A model generated the notes under the pieces. The model was given only the letters and a program-made list of their open reading frames with translations, was not told the DNA's origin and searched no databases. A stretch of DNA of 9,019 nucleotides from JBKEDH01 sp047975295 (GTDB lineage: Bacteria > Bacteroidota > Bacteroidia > Flavobacteriales > Flavobacteriaceae). Shown in pieces: positions 8,101-9,019 of the stretch (position 1 is the first letter of the stretch; every line of letters starts with the position of its first letter). Position numbers and translations under genes: made by a program. The stretch covers positions 1 to 9,019 of the forward strand of contig JBKEDH010000200.1 of assembly GCA_047975295.1 (NCBI GenBank), in the 5' to 3' direction.

Positions 8101-8272
8101 ACAATACCATGCCGGAGAGCTAACACCAAGACAAGAAGTATTTGTAACAATTGACGGTTTCCAACAAGGATTGGGCAGTATAAACAGCTGGGGGAGCTTA
8201 CCCCTAAACCACTACTTACTACCGTACAAAGATTACTCGTACTCGTATTGGATGGTACCTACAGAACCTTAA
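5159..8272 (+). CDS. lacZ: exported GH2 beta-galactosidase, LacZ type
   Basis: The 1037-residue product hydrolyses terminal beta-D-galactosides and aligns by eye along its whole length with E. coli LacZ. A type I signal peptide (residues 1-22, likely cut at SQA-Q) sends it out of the cytoplasm, most likely to the periplasm, unlike the cytoplasmic E. coli enzyme. Domain order is sugar-binding jelly roll (~65-235), Ig-like (~240-350), catalytic TIM barrel (~352-645), second Ig-like (~650-750) and C-terminal beta-sandwich (~765-1034). Acid/base Glu480 lies in WSLGNESG and nucleophile Glu544 in VQCEYAHAMGNS. Glu433/His435 in DEANIEAHGM match the E. coli magnesium site. His374 and His408, Asn119, Asp221, Phe609/Asn612 and Trp1011 match E. 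coli His357, His391, Asn102, Asp201, Phe601/Asn604 and Trp999, which supports true galactosidase specificity. Cys219 replaces an aspartate near the substrate loop. It stands alone, without a permease, SusCD pair or regulator in the window. Confidence 0.95.
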   Translation: MKHLLRFVIIFGLFFKISLSQAQTLDSVIENPNVVGINKLNARASFFPYNTLNLAKESSLSKAKNHLSLNGIWQFNYSESPNLRPIDFYRNDYDTSLWNTIKVPANWEVEGFGIPIYVNTTYPFQKGPLNPPDIPDGHNPVGSYKRTFNLPENWNGKDVIIHLGAVKSAFYLWINGEKVGYSQGSKLPAEFNITRFVKSGNNNIALEVYRWSDGSYLECQDFWRISGIERDVYLYARPKVQLADYFVKAGLKNNYTDGDFNLSVAIKNIESKKQRGTLLIEITKDKQPIYTSSTAYELASNSEKTLKFSNTFPNIKTWSAETPELYRLNIVIKDKKENEIEAISKKIGFRTSEVKNGQYLLNGKPILFKGVNRHEHDPDTGHVISKESMLNDIKLFKAYNINAVRTCHYPNDPYFYELCDEYGIYVIDEANIEAHGMGYALHKTLANDPEWLKAHTERVERMILRDKNHPSIVIWSLGNESGNGYNFYQAYLLAKQLDDSRPVQYERAVYEWNTDLFVPMYATPKDVEDYAKNNDFKKPLVQCEYAHAMGNSLGGFKEYWDLYEKYEKLQGGFIWDFVDQGLRTIKNGHEIFAYGGDFGPEGTPSDNNFLNNGLVQPDRKPNPHIFEVQYIHQNVKFYKNNTNKGDIDIKNWFFFNNLSNYKLNWEILENGQVVETGNIDHIITAPQTQRPINIPYKTQLKSGSEYFLNINVLLKQDEPLLKTGHRIAYEQFLLQKAKTPEPKKATTAVSYQDKGNTLIIKGNRFQIVFNKEKGSMESYIYKDRSLLTKGPQINFWRAPTDNDYGAKTQQKYKEWKNAGKNTKAQVNIVQPSKTNIKIIFTKPLFNGDAEITQTYFIDGNGAIKVTNLLKAIKGEHSNLYKFGNTLILSQDYKTVTYYGKGPFEAYADRQHAAKVGLYKQTIPEQYFPYIRPQETGNKLDVRWAALTHEDGFGITFLSEIPFSFSSLNYSEDDLNSGDEKKQYHAGELTPRQEVFVTIDGFQQGLGSINSWGSLPLNHYLLPYKDYSYSYWMVPTEP

Positions 8273-8365
8273 AAAATGAACAAAACATACACCATTTTAA
8301 TTATTATAAAATCGAGTTTAGTACCCGACAAAAATTCTCTTTATATAGGTTTTTAAGCTAACAAT

Positions 8366-8395
8366 ACCTTGAAGCTCTTAAAAAACCTTCAAGGT
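8366..8395. terminator. hairpin after lacZ, candidate terminator
   Basis: ACCTTGAAG (8366-8374) and CTTCAAGGT (8387-8395) form a perfect 9-bp stem with a 12-nt loop, ~94 nt after the lacZ stop. The 3' flank TTATATAATT is AT-rich but not a clean U tract, so termination is likely rather than certain. It lies just outside the larger palindrome that follows. Confidence 0.5.
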
Positions 8396-8400
8396 TTATA

Positions 8401-8602
8401 TAATTAATATTCTATTTATCAATGGAACTCGGTTTAAACTTTTTGAATTTAAGCAAAAATCATTCATTTTTTGGCTACTTAAAGGCTTTTTTAAACTGCA
8501 TAGCAAGGCTACTGAAGGAAAAAAAGACAAAAAATGAGTAAAAAGATGCAATCTTTTAGCTAATTGAAAAAGTTTAAACGAGTTCATTCAATATATTAAT
8601 TA
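8401..8602. repeat. ~200-nt imperfect palindrome, MITE-like element
   Basis: The two ends are inverted copies. TAATTAATAT (8401-8410) pairs with 8593-8602 without mismatch. GAACTCG (8425-8431) pairs with 8579-8585. TTTAAACTTTTTGAATT (8433-8449) pairs with 8562-8578 with one mismatch. Further in, TCATTTTTTGGC (8464-8475) pairs with 8526-8537, again with one mismatch. The right arm carries an extra nested hairpin AAAAGAT-GCA-ATCTTTT (8541-8557). The whole could fold into one long stem. There is no credible coding content and no clear target-site duplication. A decayed miniature inverted-repeat element or a structured RNA are both possible. Confidence 0.6.
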
Positions 8603-8688
8603 AAGACAATTTGTTAGTTTTTGTCGCATATCATAAAAATCGAAAAGTTACGCTTTTTTAGTTCCATTTCTTCCAAAAGTAAAAATCA

Positions 8689-8705
8689 CACCTTCTTAGA
8701 AGGTG
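8689..8705. repeat. subterminal hairpin of IS200/IS605-like remnant, first
   Basis: CACCTTCT-T-AGAAGGTG is a perfect palindrome with 8-base arms and one central base. It lies on the 3' side of the transposase remnant, where IS200/IS605 elements carry the right-end hairpin recognised by TnpA. It shares GTG (8703-8705) with the next hairpin. Confidence 0.55.
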
Positions 8706-8720
8706 GCTTTGAATAGCCAC
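8703..8720. repeat. subterminal hairpin of IS200/IS605-like remnant, second
   Basis: GTGGCT-TTGAAT-AGCCAC has perfect 6-base arms and a 6-nt loop. It overlaps the preceding palindrome by three bases, so only one of the two can form fully on a single strand. Confidence 0.5.
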
Positions 8721-8744
8721 TGAAAGGGGCGACTAAGGCATGTG

Positions 8745-8855
8745 CTAAAATTCAAACCTTTGTTGATTATCCTCGGTCTTCTTCTATTCCTTTTCTTGAT
8801 ATTTTACGTATTTCCTTATCATTTCTTCATCCAAACCTACTGTACTCACAAAATT
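8745..8855 (-). pseudogene. C-terminal remnant of IS200/IS605-family Y1 transposase (tnpA)
   Basis: The minus strand encodes NFVSTVGLDEEMIRKYVKYQ then EKE, followed by an in-frame TAG (8784-8786), then KKTEDNQQRFEF and a second TAG (8745-8747). The STVG...IRKYV.YQ pattern matches the C-terminal helix of IS200/IS605 TnpA, which nicks single-stranded DNA with a tyrosine; the tyrosine in RKYV is probably that residue. Upstream the frame hits TAA at 8856-8858, and the metal-binding HUH region and everything N-terminal are gone. The first TAG may be a nonsense mutation, since the residues after it look like a natural acidic/basic tail. The remnant ends 16 nt short of the neighbouring gene's stop codon. 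It cannot be active. The family call rests on a short segment but is supported by the hairpins beside it. Confidence 0.65.
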
Positions 8856-8871
8856 TTAAGTTGTTCATTTT

Positions 8872-9019
8872 TTATTCGCCCATTGCTTGCGAGACAGTAG
8901 CAGACAGACGCTTATAAGTACCATTTTCCAAGCGTTCACGAATACCATCAAATGCATCTAATGTTTCTTTCACATCTTGTAAGGTATGGGTAGCTGTTGG
9001 TATTAATCGTAATAAAATC
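8872..9019 (-). CDS. 3' end of a PLP-dependent alpha-oxoamine synthase / aminotransferase-like gene (partial)
   Basis: Only the last 48 residues are in the window; the gene continues past the right edge. They read ILLRLIPTATHTLQDVKETL, then DAFDGIRERLENGTYKRLSA, then TVSQAMGE. The RLIPTATHT..DV..TL.AF pattern matches the C-terminal domain of fold-type I PLP enzymes of the alpha-oxoamine synthase group (glycine C-acetyltransferase/Kbl, serine palmitoyltransferase and BioF relatives), which condense an amino acid with an acyl-CoA. The active-site lysine region is outside the window, so the exact enzyme cannot be decided. The stop is TAA (8872-8874). The transposase remnant follows 16 nt later, and no terminator of its own was seen. 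Confidence 0.65.
   Translation of the reverse strand, partial: ILLRLIPTATHTLQDVKETLDAFDGIRERLENGTYKRLSATVSQAMGE

Noticed and set aside
8396..8587. Minus-strand 63-codon open frame
   Set aside because: It lies almost wholly inside the palindromic element, and its apparent sequence is a by-product of the AT-rich inverted arms.
8605..8625. GACAA...TTGTC as a terminal repeat of the palindromic element
   Set aside because: The 5-base arms with an 11-nt spacer are within chance for this composition, and neither matches the left flank of the element.
8643..8657. AAAAG-TTACG-CTTTT hairpin followed by T residues as a terminator
   Set aside because: The 5-bp stem is too weak, and there is no gene directly upstream on the plus strand except lacZ, which already has a better candidate hairpin.

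Overview
This AT-rich window looks like chromosomal DNA from a member of the Bacteroidota, most likely a marine-type Flavobacteriaceae. The reasons are A-rich rather than Shine-Dalgarno-type leaders before most genes, one clear Bacteroidota promoter (TTG, 19 nt, TATATTTG), a flavobacterial-looking Der GTPase and a LacZ-type GH2 beta-galactosidase with a signal peptide. No tRNA, rRNA or CRISPR array was seen.

Left part (194-3265, minus strand): a compact four-gene operon reading right to left. It encodes an ABC ATPase, a six-helix ABC permease, a short YtrA-type GntR repressor, and a membrane-anchored TPR protein ending in a thioredoxin-fold domain without catalytic cysteines. The genes are 21 nt apart, 3 nt apart and overlapping by 4 nt. 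One promoter precedes the ATPase, and a 22-bp dyad sits at its start-site region, where the GntR protein could autoregulate the operon. This is the most interesting functional unit: a regulated export or envelope-stress module with an unusual accessory protein. The first ~190 nt lie downstream of it and hold no supported gene.

Middle (3202-4969): 463 nt of non-coding DNA with several small inverted repeats, then the essential ribosome-biogenesis GTPase gene der on the minus strand.

Right part (5159-8272, plus strand): a stand-alone, divergently transcribed lacZ-type gene for an exported beta-galactosidase with all key catalytic and metal-site residues, followed by a hairpin that may terminate it.

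Right end (8396-9019): about 470 nt of scarred intergenic DNA. It contains a ~200-nt imperfect palindrome resembling a miniature mobile element, then subterminal hairpins and the decayed C-terminal end of an IS200/IS605-type Y1 transposase. The window closes with the last 48 codons of a PLP-dependent alpha-oxoamine synthase/aminotransferase-like gene on the minus strand. This junction looks like a hot spot for mobile-element insertion and decay between two conserved genes.
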